A stretch of DNA of 64,000 bases from Salinicola corii (GTDB lineage: Bacteria; Pseudomonadota; Gammaproteobacteria; Pseudomonadales; Halomonadaceae): the NCBI RefSeq assembly GCF_008298015.1, contig NZ_VTPX01000012.1, forward strand, positions 1 to 64,000. Reading direction: 5' to 3'. Below are positions 47,198-61,321 of the stretch, piece after piece (position 1 is the first letter of the stretch; each line of letters opens with the position of its first letter). The translations under genes were made by a program, and so were the position numbers. Under the pieces are notes generated by a model. It was not told the origin of the DNA, made no database searches, and saw only the letters and a list, made by a program, of their open reading frames with translations.

Positions 47198-47224
47198 GGT
47201 GACACCTCGTCGAGATGTGTCACC
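47198..47224. repeat. Imperfect palindrome upstream of the MepS-like gene
   Basis: GGTGACAC and GTGTCACC flank CTCGTCGAGAT; the two arms pair perfectly over 8 bp and partly inside. It lies about 100 nt before the lipoprotein start and 140 nt after the DUF1266 stop. There is no T-run, so an operator site is as likely as a hairpin. The rest of 47057-47319 shows nothing clear. Confidence 0.35.
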
Positions 47225-47319
47225 ACCACAGCGACTCCATTTCGCCGGGCGACTCCCCGTGAGTTGTCGATAAGAAGGCGGCGCCCGTAACGGCTCACAG
47301 GCGAACGAGGTCGCGCTGA

Positions 47320-47931
47320 ATGCTAAGACGCACAGTCATGGGGCTGGCACTGGCGATGGTCATATCCGGTTGCTCTGCCCCTGTAAAACAACAACAGGTC
47401 AATGCTCAGTATTCACTCCCCCTGGTCAAGACTCGCACCGTTGCGGTCGATATTCCCAAGAGCGCACCGCCGGCACCTCTGGTGATCCGGGACTTTCGGC
47501 CGCAGCGCGTCTCTCCCGCGGTGATTCGAAAGGCCCTGCTGGACGAGCATAGGCGTTGGGTCGGGACACCTTACGTGCTCGGGGGAACAACGCGTCGCGG
47601 TATCGACTGTTCTGCGTTGATGCAGAACGTGTTCGGAGAGGCCTTCGCTCTCGAGCTACCGCGGACGACCGAAGAGCAGGTTCTGGAGGGCGATCGGGTC
47701 GCCGAAAACAACCTCAAGGCAGGGGACCTGGTCTTCTTCCAGCCACCTGGCCCCTATAATCATGTCGGCGTTTACGTGGGCGATGGTTACTTTCTTCACG
47801 CCTCGTCGTCCCAGGGGGTGAAGTTATCTCGTCTCGATAATGTCTATTGGAAGCGATACTACTGGCAGGCGCGGCGACCGGTCGAACGCACACAGCTGGC
47901 TCAACGGGTCATGTTGGCCAACGAAGGTTAA
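47320..47931 (+). CDS. NlpC/P60 lipoprotein, MepS (Spr)-like peptidoglycan endopeptidase
   Basis: A 203-residue lipoprotein with the lipobox VISGC (Cys18) for anchoring, probably in the outer membrane. The C-terminal NlpC/P60 cysteine peptidase has catalytic Cys97 in RRGIDCSALMQNVFGEAF, His148 in PYNHVGVYVGDGYFLHASSS and the third polar residue at the second histidine. This is the architecture of E. coli MepS/Spr and NlpC, which cleave D-Ala-mDAP cross-links during cell-wall growth. It has its own terminator and is convergent with slyD. Confidence 0.87.
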   Translation: MLRRTVMGLALAMVISGCSAPVKQQQVNAQYSLPLVKTRTVAVDIPKSAPPAPLVIRDFRPQRVSPAVIRKALLDEHRRWVGTPYVLGGTTRRGIDCSALMQNVFGEAFALELPRTTEEQVLEGDRVAENNLKAGDLVFFQPPGPYNHVGVYVGDGYFLHASSSQGVKLSRLDNVYWKRYYWQARRPVERTQLAQRVMLANEG

Positions 47932-48036
47932 GGCTAAGACGCAAGCATTAGCTGCGCGATAGGGAGTTCGGTCTCGGATGCGTATTGACGCCGTTTTATC
48001 CGAGAATTTGGTTCCTCCACTCGCCGGTGAAGCATG

Positions 48037-48067
48037 AAAAAGGGCAGCCTCGCGGCTGCCCTTTTTT
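48037..48067. terminator. Bidirectional terminator between mepS-like gene and slyD
   Basis: AAAAAGGGCAGCC, short loop, GGCTGCCCTTTTTT: a stem of about 9 GC-rich pairs with A-run on one side and T-run on the other, usable from both strands for the convergent genes. Confidence 0.93.
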
Positions 48068-48112
48068 ATCTGAAGACGTGCTCCAATACTCCATCTCGGC
48101 TGGGCGCGATGA

Positions 48113-48595
48113 TCAGTGCTCGTGACCACCTTCGCCATGGACGTGGCCATGGGATACTTCTTCCTCGGTCGCTTCGCGAACCTCGGCGATCTCGACATCG
48201 AAGTTCAGCTTCTCGCCAGCCAGGGGATGGTTGCCGTCGACCGTTACGGTGTCGCCTTCCACCTTGGTTACGGTGACCATCAGCGGGCCCTCCTGGGTCT
48301 GTGCCTGAAACTGCATGCCCGGCTCGACGTCGTCGACGCCTTGGAATGCATCCCGCGGGACTTCCTGAACCAGTGCCGGCTGGACTTCACCATATCCTTC
48401 GCTCGGCGCGACGGCGACCTGAAGCTTGTCACCGCTACCGTGACCTTCGAGTTCTTTCTCGAGCCCCGGAATGATGTTGCCCGCACCGTGTAGATAGGTC
48501 AGCGGATCGCGACCTTCGGAACTGTCCAGGACCTCACCTGCATCGTTGGTCAGTGTGTAGTGGAACGCGACCACGGAGTTCTGGGCAATCTGCAT
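48113..48595 (-). CDS. slyD: FKBP-type peptidyl-prolyl isomerase SlyD
   Basis: Cytoplasmic folding helper of 160 residues. The FKBP half appears as SVVAFHYTLTNDAGEVLDSS and YLHGAGNIIPGLEKELEGHG; the inserted IF (chaperone) domain is between about 75 and 120 (VQEVPRDAFQGVDDVEPGMQ). The C-terminus SHGHVHGEGGHEH is a short histidine-rich metal-binding tail, as in SlyD, which supplies nickel to hydrogenase in E. coli; here it is shorter than in E. coli. The ATG at 48595 is preferred over the upstream frame because AAAGG precedes it. Confidence 0.92.
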   Translation of the reverse strand: MQIAQNSVVAFHYTLTNDAGEVLDSSEGRDPLTYLHGAGNIIPGLEKELEGHGSGDKLQVAVAPSEGYGEVQPALVQEVPRDAFQGVDDVEPGMQFQAQTQEGPLMVTVTKVEGDTVTVDGNHPLAGEKLNFDVEIAEVREATEEEVSHGHVHGEGGHEH

Positions 48596-48797
48596 CTCGA
48601 AACCTTTGCGTTTGTGCATGTCTGTCACATCCTAACGCGCCACAGCCTTCCTGTCAGGTCGCAATGACCAGGAAGTCGGCCCGACCGAGTCCCGCTTACC
48701 GCGACCGGCTTTTACGGTAGTTGCGCCACTCTATGGGTGTGGTTACCCTGACCCCACGATAAATTACCGTGAGTCTGCGGCCGAGGAGAAGTTCGTC

Positions 48798-49085
48798 ATG
48801 ACCGTTTTTGTCGTTTGGCTCGTTGCCTTCGCCGTTTTTCTTTTTTTTCTGCTCAGGGCGTGGAATGGCGCGCTCGGGGCGATGATCAAGCGTCGGTTGC
48901 CGACCCAGTTGCAAGGGGATCCCTCTCAGGATCGCTGGGTCATGTCGACGGCGCTGGCGGTACTGGGAGCGACGTTCATCATCAAGCCTGTGTCCATGCT
49001 TTTGACCTTGATTCTGCTGGCTATTGGAATTTGGGTGGGTCTGCGTGTTGGCTGCTGGGTCATGCGTAAAGCCAATTTGCATTGA
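48798..49085 (+). CDS. Hypothetical two-helix membrane protein
   Basis: A 95-residue protein with an N-terminal membrane segment VFVVWLVAFAVFLFFLLRAW, a basic loop, and a second hydrophobic region from about residue 52 to 85 (TALAVLGATFIIKPVSMLLT onwards), ending with basic residues. I do not recognise the family. A GAGGAGAAG ribosome site lies about 8 nt before the ATG, and a terminator-like hairpin follows, which together support a real gene. Neighbours slyD (divergent) and lpxR-like (convergent) give no functional hint. Confidence 0.7.
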   Translation: MTVFVVWLVAFAVFLFFLLRAWNGALGAMIKRRLPTQLQGDPSQDRWVMSTALAVLGATFIIKPVSMLLTLILLAIGIWVGLRVGCWVMRKANLH

Positions 49086-49122
49086 CGGGATCGCCGGTTG
49101 CCTTGACCGGCTCTTGTGCGGC

Positions 49123-49162
49123 AACGGGCGGTGCTGGAGAGCAGTATCGCCCGTTCTGATTT
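49123..49162 (+). terminator. Probable terminator of the two-helix membrane protein gene
   Basis: AACGGGCG pairs with CGCCCGTT, with a nested TGCT-GGAG-AGCA inner stem, then CTGATTT. It is 38 nt after the stop codon and 20 nt before the convergent lpxR-like stop. Confidence 0.6.
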
Positions 49163-49174
49163 CGAGACTGGTAA

Positions 49175-50161
49175 TTAGAGCCAGGTGGAGAGGGTGATCG
49201 AGCCGAACTGATCGCCATTATCCTGAGACTCGAACTCGTGGGTGCGCCAGACGGAACTGTAGGTCAACTGCCAGCGATCCCAGGATACGGCGAGACCGAG
49301 CTGGGCATCGCCTACCCAGGGTCGCCGGTCAACGGAGTGGCTGTCCTCGAAGGTATTGCCGTCGAGCAGCATGTTGTAGGCCATGAGCCGACCTTCAACA
49401 TTGGCGAACACGTACCAGTTGAAACCGCTGTCTTTTTCGAAAAAGATCCTGCTGCCTTGAGAAGGCGCCACGGCCGGTACGCCGAAGCTCTTGTCCAGCC
49501 CTTGTCCCAAACGCAACCCGAGACCGGTTGCGCCATAGGTATAGAGATTGCCGACGGCCAGACCGACCGACGGCCCATATTCGGCTTCCAGCCCCCCTAG
49601 TCGGCCCTGTTTCCACCAGGAGGTCTGGTAGGCAACGTTGACGAAGGGCTCGTTGTGCAACTGATTGTGCCAGCCCTCGGGTTTGTCGCTATCGATCAGA
49701 TGGTGAAAGTTTTCCTGTACGGTATGACCGCCGGCGCCAGGACCGACAAGGCCGACATCGAAATAGAGGCCACTGGTGCGGCGCCACCCGGTCAGTTGCT
49801 TGTCATCGAACAGGGAGAGTCCAGCGTAGAGAACGCCAGCGTAGGGACGATCGTCCTCGATCAAGCGCCTCTCGTCGATGTCTTCCGGCGTGTAGATCTG
49901 TTGCCCGAAGCGGTAGGAGGCTCCATCCAGTGAGGCGGCGCTCCAGCCCGGAATCAGGTCGGCGAGATCGCGGGTCCAGTGATCCTGGTCAGGCTTGAAA
50001 GACCAGTCGGCTTCGATGCCGTTGGTGTAATGACCGTCATCACCGCTGGCGAAGAGATCGTTTTCCGACTTCAGCGTCAGGATGCCGTCCGCCCAAGCGA
50101 TACTCGAAATGGCTGTCAGAGCCATGGCCAGGCCGGTTCGCAACCAAATGTGTCCCTTCAT
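49175..50161 (-). CDS. LpxR-like outer-membrane protein (DUF2219)
   Basis: A 328-residue protein with a signal peptide (cleavage after SSIAWA near residue 24) and alternating beta-barrel strands ending in an aromatic C-terminal strand (GSITLSTWL). The N-terminal LKSENDLFASGDDGHYTNGI matches the LpxR active-site region, with Asn34, Asp35 and Thr46 in the places of the known residues, and GPGAGGHTVQENFHHL supplies the histidine. LpxR removes the 3'-acyloxyacyl chain of lipid A in Salmonella. Lipid A deacylation is therefore the best guess; activity is unproven. It stands alone on the minus strand. Confidence 0.8.
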   Translation of the reverse strand: MKGHIWLRTGLAMALTAISSIAWADGILTLKSENDLFASGDDGHYTNGIEADWSFKPDQDHWTRDLADLIPGWSAASLDGASYRFGQQIYTPEDIDERRLIEDDRPYAGVLYAGLSLFDDKQLTGWRRTSGLYFDVGLVGPGAGGHTVQENFHHLIDSDKPEGWHNQLHNEPFVNVAYQTSWWKQGRLGGLEAEYGPSVGLAVGNLYTYGATGLGLRLGQGLDKSFGVPAVAPSQGSRIFFEKDSGFNWYVFANVEGRLMAYNMLLDGNTFEDSHSVDRRPWVGDAQLGLAVSWDRWQLTYSSVWRTHEFESQDNGDQFGSITLSTWL

Positions 50162-50258
50162 GTGCCGCCTTATTCCCTTAAAACGAATTATTGGATCTGC
50201 GGGACATACAATAGCGTACGTAAAACGTCGAGAACATAAAAACTAGTCCCGCGCTAAC

Positions 50259-50284
50259 AGAAAGCGGCGCCCTGGGGCGCCGCT
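50259..50284 (-). terminator. Terminator of the glycine-zipper lipoprotein gene
   Basis: AGCGGCGCC, loop CCAG on the minus strand, GGCGCCGCT, followed by TTTCTGTT. It is about 29 nt after the stop codon. Confidence 0.75.
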
Positions 50285-50312
50285 GGCGTATCGTCTACCT
50301 GTCGTCGTGCAA

Positions 50313-50780
50313 TCAGTAGGGGGCTACGCTGACGCTCGACCCGCTGGCGACCAGCTTGACGCGTTGGCCGACTTGCCAGTTGCGGTCCGCCTTCTGGACC
50401 ACCACGACATTCTGCCCGCTGTCCTGGCGAATCTCCAACTCGTAGCCATCGACGCGGTCGGTCGCCTGCTGAATCTTGCTGCCGGCCACCGTACCGCCGA
50501 TGGCGCCGGCTGCAGTTGCGAGGGTGCGTCCGGAGCCGCCACCGACCTGATTGCCCAGCAAACCGCCAATGACCGCACCGCCCAGGCTGCCCAGAATGCT
50601 CTCGCCATTGCCACCCTGAATTTGTACCGGTCGCACCGACTGGATGGTTCCGTAGCTTACGGACTGTGCCGTGCCCGCTTGATCTCCCCGATAGACGTCA
50701 CCCGAGTAGGTCGAGGTATTGGTACATCCCGCCAGAGCCAGCAGGCTCATGATCAGTGCAGGGGCGATGAGTCGTTTCAT
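50313..50780 (-). CDS. SlyB/PcpY-like glycine-zipper outer-membrane lipoprotein
   Basis: A 155-residue lipoprotein with the lipobox ALAGC (Cys19). Residues about 62-102 form a glycine-zipper pair, GSLGGAVIGGLLGNQVGGGS and then LATAAGAIGGTVAGSKI, the hallmark of the SlyB/17-kDa antigen family. The C-terminal part is a small beta domain (YELEIRQDSGQNVVVVQKA). Such proteins sit in the outer membrane and support envelope integrity under stress; SlyB is PhoP-controlled in enterobacteria. Here it lies between lpxR-like and roxA, with its own terminator and an AAGGAG ribosome site. Confidence 0.88.
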   Translation of the reverse strand: MKRLIAPALIMSLLALAGCTNTSTYSGDVYRGDQAGTAQSVSYGTIQSVRPVQIQGGNGESILGSLGGAVIGGLLGNQVGGGSGRTLATAAGAIGGTVAGSKIQQATDRVDGYELEIRQDSGQNVVVVQKADRNWQVGQRVKLVASGSSVSVAPY

Positions 50781-50924
50781 GATTGATTCTCCTTAACATC
50801 CAGGTATGGCTTCGTGCCCAGTACATTAAAACAGTGTTCTAAAACTAGTCCAGTGCTAATGAATTCCGTCGGCACTGCACCCGACACGGATTGAGTGTAG
50901 GAGCCGCTGGCGATTCCCGCCTCA

Positions 50925-52112
50925 TCAGTCCTGGCGATCCCGGTCGTCTTCAGAAAAGCTCAGGCTGCCGCTGTCGACGAGTGCCGCCAGCAAGCGGGCG
51001 CTATCGGGATGGGCTAGTGCACTGGCGTCTATACGGGAATTTGACGCCAGTGTCCGGGCCACTTCGAGAGGGCAGCGGATGGCATCTCCGTCGACGAACA
51101 GCGTGGCGTTGGCATCATCCATGCGGTGCCACGCGAAACGTGAGCCAAGGCTGCGCGTCAGTTCGCTGCCGCTCTCGAGCGAGGCGCGCAGTGCCTCCGG
51201 TGCGGTGGGTGAATCCGGCGGGGCCAACTGGTCCAGATATTTTGGCTGCGTCATGGCACGCCCGAACCATTGCGCCATCTGATCAGGTCGATCGATGACG
51301 TCCAGCAGCAGCCTGCGCACGCGGGCCACGGCCTGCTCGTCCAGCTCGCCAGGGGCGAACGGGGGTTGCAGGTCGGGATCGGCGTAGCGCTGGCTGTCGC
51401 CGAGCTGTTCACCGATATAGTCGGCGAAGGAGGTGACGATCTCGTCGGCGGAAGGGGCCCGGAAACCGATCGAGTAGGTCAGGCAATCCTCGGCTTCGCT
51501 GACACCGTGATGCGCGACGCCCGGCGGGAGGTAGAGCATGTCGCCCGGCTCGAGCACCCACTCCTGATCGGCCTGCACGGTGAAGTCTCCGAGGATGCGC
51601 AGGTCGATCCCTGGGATCAAGCGGGCACTCGCGCCGGGGCTGCCGCCCAGCTGCCAGCGCCGGCGTCCGCTGGCCTGGAGTAGAAAGACGTCGTACTGGT
51701 CGACGTGCGCGCCCACGCTGCCGCCAGGCGGCGCGTAGCTGACCATGATGTCATCGAGCCGCCAACTGGGCAGAAAATCGAAGGACTCTAGCAGCTCGGC
51801 GACCTCTGGCACATAGTGGTCCACCGCCTGCACCAGCAGCGACCAGCCGCTGGCGGGCAGGCGAGCGAAGGTGTTCTCGTCGAACGGTCCGTGGCTGACC
51901 TGCCATGCCTTGTCTGGTCCCTGCTCCTCCACCAGCCTGGCCTCGACTCCCTCTTCACAGGCGAGACCCGCCAGATCGTCCGGCTCCAGGGGCGAGACGA
52001 AGTCGGGAAACGCACCGCGTATCAGCAGCGGCGATTTCTGCCAGTGCTGGCTGAGAAACTGGGCGGAGGTGAGACCGCCCAGCAGCGTGCGTGGCTTGTT
52101 GGCTGACGTCAT
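50925..52112 (-). CDS. roxA: Ribosomal protein uL16 arginine hydroxylase (YcfD/RoxA, JmjC cupin)
   Basis: A 395-residue Fe(II)/2-oxoglutarate oxygenase. The metal triad appears as His136 and Asp138 in VGAHVDQYDVFLLQ and His201 in LPPGVAHHGVS; SGRRRWQLGG holds the arginine for 2-oxoglutarate. The C-terminal winged-helix-like region starts around residue 260. E. coli YcfD hydroxylates Arg81 of L16 and is encoded close to purB. ATG 52112 follows AGGAGATCGAC and replaces the longer frame to 52175. It is 34 nt downstream of the purB stop on the same strand. Confidence 0.92.
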   Translation of the reverse strand: MTSANKPRTLLGGLTSAQFLSQHWQKSPLLIRGAFPDFVSPLEPDDLAGLACEEGVEARLVEEQGPDKAWQVSHGPFDENTFARLPASGWSLLVQAVDHYVPEVAELLESFDFLPSWRLDDIMVSYAPPGGSVGAHVDQYDVFLLQASGRRRWQLGGSPGASARLIPGIDLRILGDFTVQADQEWVLEPGDMLYLPPGVAHHGVSEAEDCLTYSIGFRAPSADEIVTSFADYIGEQLGDSQRYADPDLQPPFAPGELDEQAVARVRRLLLDVIDRPDQMAQWFGRAMTQPKYLDQLAPPDSPTAPEALRASLESGSELTRSLGSRFAWHRMDDANATLFVDGDAIRCPLEVARTLASNSRIDASALAHPDSARLLAALVDSGSLSFSEDDRDRQD

Positions 52113-52146
52113 GTCGATCTCCTGGACGAAAACGTATATAGCGCGC

Positions 52147-55432
<3,286 letters not shown>

Positions 55433-55638
55433 GGCGATTTCCGGGGCAGGTGGGAGTGGGCAGTGAGACCCGACTCGCCAGTTGCGATGCCTGACGAGCT
55501 TGCAGGATCCGAGTCATTGGCCCGACTCGAATGAGCGGCCCGCGATTATAGCTGAAAACGGGGGATCGCATCGAGCCCATACGCAATTTCCCGGGGGCGG
55601 AGGTGCCGCGACACGGTGGCTGCAGATCCGCTTCCCGG

Positions 55639-56088
55639 TCAGCGCTCGCGAATGACATCAAGCGGATAGCGTCGGCCGTCGCGTGCGTCGCGCAGCCGCT
55701 GCATCACGACCGGGCTACGCAGCTGGTGGCTACGGTCGAGATCGTCGATTTCGTCGAAGGTGAGCCAGTGGGCGCCGATGATACCCTTGTCCAGCGCATT
55801 GCCCAGATGTGCCAACGGCAGGCTGAGAAACGCATGGCTGTGGAATATAAGGCCGTCCGAAGCCTGGTGAACGTAGAGGCCCAGATAGTCGGTAATGGCC
55901 ACCTGCCAGGCCGACTCTTCACGAACCTCCCGCTCGGCGGCGGCAATCAGGCGCTCACCCCGCTCCAGATGGCCCGCGGGTTGATTGAACAGACTGAATG
56001 GGCCGCCGCGGTCCTCTTCCACCATCAGGTAACGACCTGCTCGTTCCACCACCACCGCAACGGTCACGCGAGGCGTCCAACGGTTCAT
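55639..56088 (-). CDS. nudJ: NUDIX phosphatase NudJ
   Basis: A 149-residue NUDIX hydrolase. The Nudix box runs from GHLERGERLIAAAEREVREE to SA, with the metal-binding glutamates. E. coli NudJ hydrolyses HMP-PP and nucleoside triphosphates, and its gene precedes mnmA, as here. The N-terminus TPRVTVAVVVERAGRYLMVE is typical. It is about 200 nt upstream of mnmA on the same strand; that gap (55433-55638) shows no other gene. Confidence 0.9.
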   Translation of the reverse strand: MNRWTPRVTVAVVVERAGRYLMVEEDRGGPFSLFNQPAGHLERGERLIAAAEREVREESAWQVAITDYLGLYVHQASDGLIFHSHAFLSLPLAHLGNALDKGIIGAHWLTFDEIDDLDRSHQLRSPVVMQRLRDARDGRRYPLDVIRER

Positions 56089-56224
56089 GTCATCATTCTC
56101 CCGACTCGATGCTCTGCCCTCGGCACCCGGCCGCGGGACCCCAGCCGATCATACCCGGTCTACGCCAATTCGAAAGTCCGCTATCGGAAACGCCATTCCG
56201 GGTGCTTGAAGATTGGAAGACGAC

Positions 56225-56827
56225 TCAGCGCTTGCGGGAGGGTGTCGAGCGCCGGTTGTCATTGCGCTCAGGAAGACGCCTGGGGACGTTCATCGTTTCG
56301 CTGCGCCAGTGGCCCGAGGGTAGGCCGTCGAGCCGCCACGGTCCGATCCCGACACGAATCAAGCGTAGGGTCGGATGGCCCACGTGTGCTGTCATTCTGC
56401 GTACCTGGCGGTTGCGACCTTCGCGTAGTTCGATCTCCAGCCAGGTCGTCGGTACCGATGATCGATAGCGTACGGGTGGGTCGCGGGGTGGAGGTTCCGG
56501 CTGTGCGAGCCTTCTAATCTTGACCGGTCGAGTCGGCCCGTCCTTCAACGTAACACCCTCGCGAAGCGCCTTGAACGCATTCTGATCCGGCTCGCCCTCT
56601 ACCTGGACCCAGTACTGCTTGGGTAGCTTGTGACGGGGATCGCTGATGCGATGGATCAGGGCGCCGTCATCGGTCAGCAGCAGCAGGCCCTCCGAGTCGT
56701 AATCGAGACGACCGGCAGGGTAGACTCTGGCCACGTCGAGATAATCGGCCAGCGTGCGCCGTCCATGAACATCGGTGAATTGGCAGAGAACGTTGTAGGG
56801 CTTGTGCAGCAGATAGATTCGGCTCAT
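56225..56827 (-). CDS. rluE: 23S rRNA pseudouridine synthase E (RluE-type)
   Basis: A 200-residue single-domain pseudouridine synthase of the RsuA family without an S4 domain. MSRIYLLHKPYNVLCQFTDV is the typical start, the catalytic aspartate is in VYPAGRLDYDSEGLLLLTDD, and the C-terminal signature is LREGRNRQVRRMTAHVGHPT. E. coli RluE modifies U2457 in 23S rRNA. ATG 56827 is preferred; the longer frame to 56887 is not conserved. It precedes nudJ as in E. coli, with a 136-nt gap. Confidence 0.92.
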   Translation of the reverse strand: MSRIYLLHKPYNVLCQFTDVHGRRTLADYLDVARVYPAGRLDYDSEGLLLLTDDGALIHRISDPRHKLPKQYWVQVEGEPDQNAFKALREGVTLKDGPTRPVKIRRLAQPEPPPRDPPVRYRSSVPTTWLEIELREGRNRQVRRMTAHVGHPTLRLIRVGIGPWRLDGLPSGHWRSETMNVPRRLPERNDNRRSTPSRKR

Positions 56828-57046
56828 ATCGGGTCTTCTGCGGTCGCCGTGGGCAGCTCCAGGTGCGCTGCTCGAGCGTCCCGCCATGGCAGATGTCGCT
56901 GATCGAGACTATTTTCAGGGAAGGCTTGCATACGGGCTCCATCGGCCGCATCTTCAAGGAACTTCGGGTCTTCAACGGTATCCAATACCTTACCGAGTCC
57001 CGGCTTGACGTATCCGAGCCGATGCATCCAGGGATTCATCCTTACT

Positions 57047-57436
57047 ATGTCAGAAATCTTGAATAGCGTGTCGCCTGGCCTCGCCGGGGAGCCGGCCCGC
57101 ACGGGTATGGCGCGTCCACCCGACCCTGAACGCGAAGAGCAGGGCGATGTTGCCGAACAGGTGTCGGATCCGCAACTGGCGCCGCCGCCCATGTACAAGG
57201 TCGTGCTTTACAACGACGACTACACGCCGATGGAGTTCGTCGTCGAGGTGCTGCAACGGTTCTTCGCCATGGATAGCGAGAAGGCGGTCCAGATCATGCT
57301 GGCCGTTCACACCCAAGGGAAAGCGACCTGCGGCATCTTCACCCGTGACGTAGCGGAAACCAAGTGTCACCTCGTCAACGAGTATGCGAAAGAGTGTGAG
57401 CATCCTCTCATGTGTGACGTGGATGCCGCAGAATAG
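57047..57436 (+). CDS. clpS: ClpS adaptor protein
   Basis: Adaptor that delivers N-degron substrates to ClpAP. It is 129 residues from ATG 57047. The conserved core begins at [20 protein letters not shown] (about residue 46) and includes [20 protein letters not shown] and [12 protein letters not shown]. The N-terminus is about 20 residues longer than in E. coli and rich in Pro/Glu; ATG 57107 is an alternative start. Asn-Asp in YNDDYTP and the hydrophobic pocket residues for N-terminal Leu/Phe look intact. It is 112 nt upstream of clpA. Confidence 0.94.
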   Translation: MSEILNSVSPGLAGEPARTGMARPPDPEREEQGDVAEQVSDPQLAPPPMYKVVLYNDDYTPMEFVVEVLQRFFAMDSEKAVQIMLAVHTQGKATCGIFTRDVAETKCHLVNEYAKECEHPLMCDVDAAE

Positions 57437-57548
57437 ATGGCGGACACACATCGTCAACGCTTTTGTCTTCGAAGACTTGCGAAACCGCTGTTTGTGCCCG
57501 ATTGTGAAAGTGCCGACCGATGCCCTCAGTGGCTAAAAGGGGACTGCC

Positions 57549-59813
<2,265 letters not shown>

Positions 59814-59834
59814 ATCGGTCGCGGCAAGACGACA

Positions 59835-59868
59835 ACGCCTCGCCATGGCAACATGGCGAGGCGTTTTT
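59835..59868 (+). terminator. Terminator of clpA
   Basis: ACGCCTCGCCATG, GCAA tetraloop, CATGGCGAGGCGT, then TTTTT. It begins 21 nt after the clpA stop codon. An additional GCCTGAC/GTCAGGC hairpin at 59896-59920 without a T-run lies nearer infA. Confidence 0.93.
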
Positions 59869-59978
59869 GGATTCGTATCATCTCTCTGGTTGCCCGCCTG
59901 ACGGAGATGGAGTGTCAGGCACTGTTAGTAAGGGCGGGAGGCCGTTCGGACAGGGCGGAGCCGAGATAGGCTCGCGAG

Positions 59979-60197
59979 TTAGCGAGAGCGGTAGACGATA
60001 CGCCCTTTGGAAAGGTCGTAGGGGGTCAACTCAACCTTGACCTTGTCGCCGGTCAGGATACGGATGTAGTTCTTGCGCATTTTGCCGGAGATGTGGGCGG
60101 TCACGACGTGACCGTTCTCCAGTTCGACGCGGAACATGGTGTTGGGAAGCGTGTCGACCACCACGCCTTCCATTTCGATATGATCTTCTCGTGCCAT
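59979..60197 (-). CDS. infA: Translation initiation factor IF-1
   Basis: An essential small OB-fold factor that occupies the ribosomal A site during initiation. It is 72 residues, exactly the family length. The sequence starts [20 protein letters not shown] and has [20 protein letters not shown] and a [11 protein letters not shown] end, as in other gammaproteobacteria. A promoter with a 17-nt spacer is at 60357-60385. The longer frame to 60491 reads through the leader and is not a real extension. Confidence 0.97.
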   Translation of the reverse strand: MAREDHIEMEGVVVDTLPNTMFRVELENGHVVTAHISGKMRKNYIRILTGDKVKVELTPYDLSKGRIVYRSR

Positions 60198-60547
60198 ATA
60201 GGCGATCCCTCTTGAACGTGTTGAGAACGGGGCTTGGTGTGAGGGCCTGACACGGCGCCTCGCGGTTGGCGATCGACGTGGAATACCGCGAAAGGCACGG
60301 GTGCCGTTCACGTCATCATCGAGCCAGCCCGCCCTTGGGCCTCTGAAGTGCGCGATATTATGGGCTATCTCGCCAGGGAAGGCAAAAATCCGCTGCAAAT
60401 CGAATGGGCCCCGGCCTCTGGCCGGCCAGTTAACGCCCGAGCCTTGGTGAGCGGATCCAGCACCACCGAATACTCCAGGCACCCACCGCATGGCCGCGTG
60501 AGTGCCGTGAATTCACGGTCCCGGCGCGATACGTCTGCGTGTCGCCA
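60198..60547. other. infA leader and bpt-infA intergenic region
   Basis: No gene seen. It contains the infA promoter at 60357-60385, a leader of about 150 nt, and a short CCGGCC/GGCCGG hairpin near 60415-60430. The leader is long for IF-1, but I found no clear leader peptide or riboswitch structure. Confidence 0.6.
60357..60385 (-). promoter_or_regulatory. Sigma-70 promoter of infA
   Basis: On the minus strand TTGCCT (60385-60380), a 17-nt spacer and CATAAT (60362-60357). Initiation near 60350 gives an infA leader of about 150 nt. Confidence 0.7.
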
Positions 60548-61321
60548 TCACAGCGCCTTGGCGGGGACCATGCGTTGCCAGCGCCCCCCGTTGAGGTACT
60601 CCAGCGGTTGATAGTCCTGCTTGTACTGCATCTTCTGGCAGGCGCGTATCCAGTAGCCGAGATAGAGATGGGGTAGTCGGCGTTCACGCGCCAGCTCGAT
60701 CTGGCTGAGTATGGCGAAGCTGCCGAGCGAGCGTCGTTCGAAGATCGGGTCGGGATCGAAAAACGTATAGATCGCGGAGAGCCCGTGGCCCAGGCAGTCG
60801 GTAGCGGCCACCGCCATCAGATGGTCGCCCAGCCGAAACTCCAGCAAATTGGCAAAGGGGTGTGCCTGGGTCAGGAACATCCGATACTGCTCGCGGCTCG
60901 GGGGAAACATGTCGCCATCCGCGTGTCGGGCGCGAATGTAGCGGGCGTACAGCGAATAGTGCTGCTCGTCGAATGCCGTCGGTCGCAGCTGCGTGGTTAT
61001 ATCCCGATTTCGATTGATCAGTTTGCGCTGGGTCCGGCTGGGCGCGAAGTCCTCGACCGGAATTCTGACGGAGGTGCAAGCACTACAAGCCTCGCAGTGG
61101 GGACGATAGAGATTGCTGCCACTACGTCGGAAGCCCAGCAGGGTGAGGGCGTCATAGACTTCGGGCGCCACGGTTTCCTCGGGATCGAGAAACAGCGTCG
61201 TCGCCTCCCTTCCCTTCAGATAACTACAGGGGTGGGGCACCGTCAGGAAGAAACGAAGATCGCGTGCCTGACGCTGCGGGTTGTTCGCATTGTCGCTGCT
61301 CACGGTGGCTCCGTTGGCCAT
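60548..61321 (-). CDS. bpt: Aspartate/glutamate leucyltransferase (Bpt)
   Basis: Transfers leucine from Leu-tRNA to proteins with N-terminal Asp or Glu, creating primary N-degrons. It is 257 residues. The N-terminal cysteine cluster PHCEACSACTSVRIPVEDF is the ATE1-type N domain, and the GNAT-like C-terminal half contains DCLGHGLSAIYTFFDPD and PHLYLGYWIRACQKMQYK. It is encoded next to aat, overlapping it by 22 nt, as in Pseudomonas. The true start could be GTG 61303 (VSSDNANN), which would leave a 4-nt overlap. Confidence 0.94.
   Translation of the reverse strand: MANGATVSSDNANNPQRQARDLRFFLTVPHPCSYLKGREATTLFLDPEETVAPEVYDALTLLGFRRSGSNLYRPHCEACSACTSVRIPVEDFAPSRTQRKLINRNRDITTQLRPTAFDEQHYSLYARYIRARHADGDMFPPSREQYRMFLTQAHPFANLLEFRLGDHLMAVAATDCLGHGLSAIYTFFDPDPIFERRSLGSFAILSQIELARERRLPHLYLGYWIRACQKMQYKQDYQPLEYLNGGRWQRMVPAKAL

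Noticed and set aside
56824-57198. Minus-strand open frame of 124 codons between rluE and clpS, considered as an icd or cspD remnant
   Set aside because: The translation resembles neither protein, and the frame overlaps clpS by about 150 nt.
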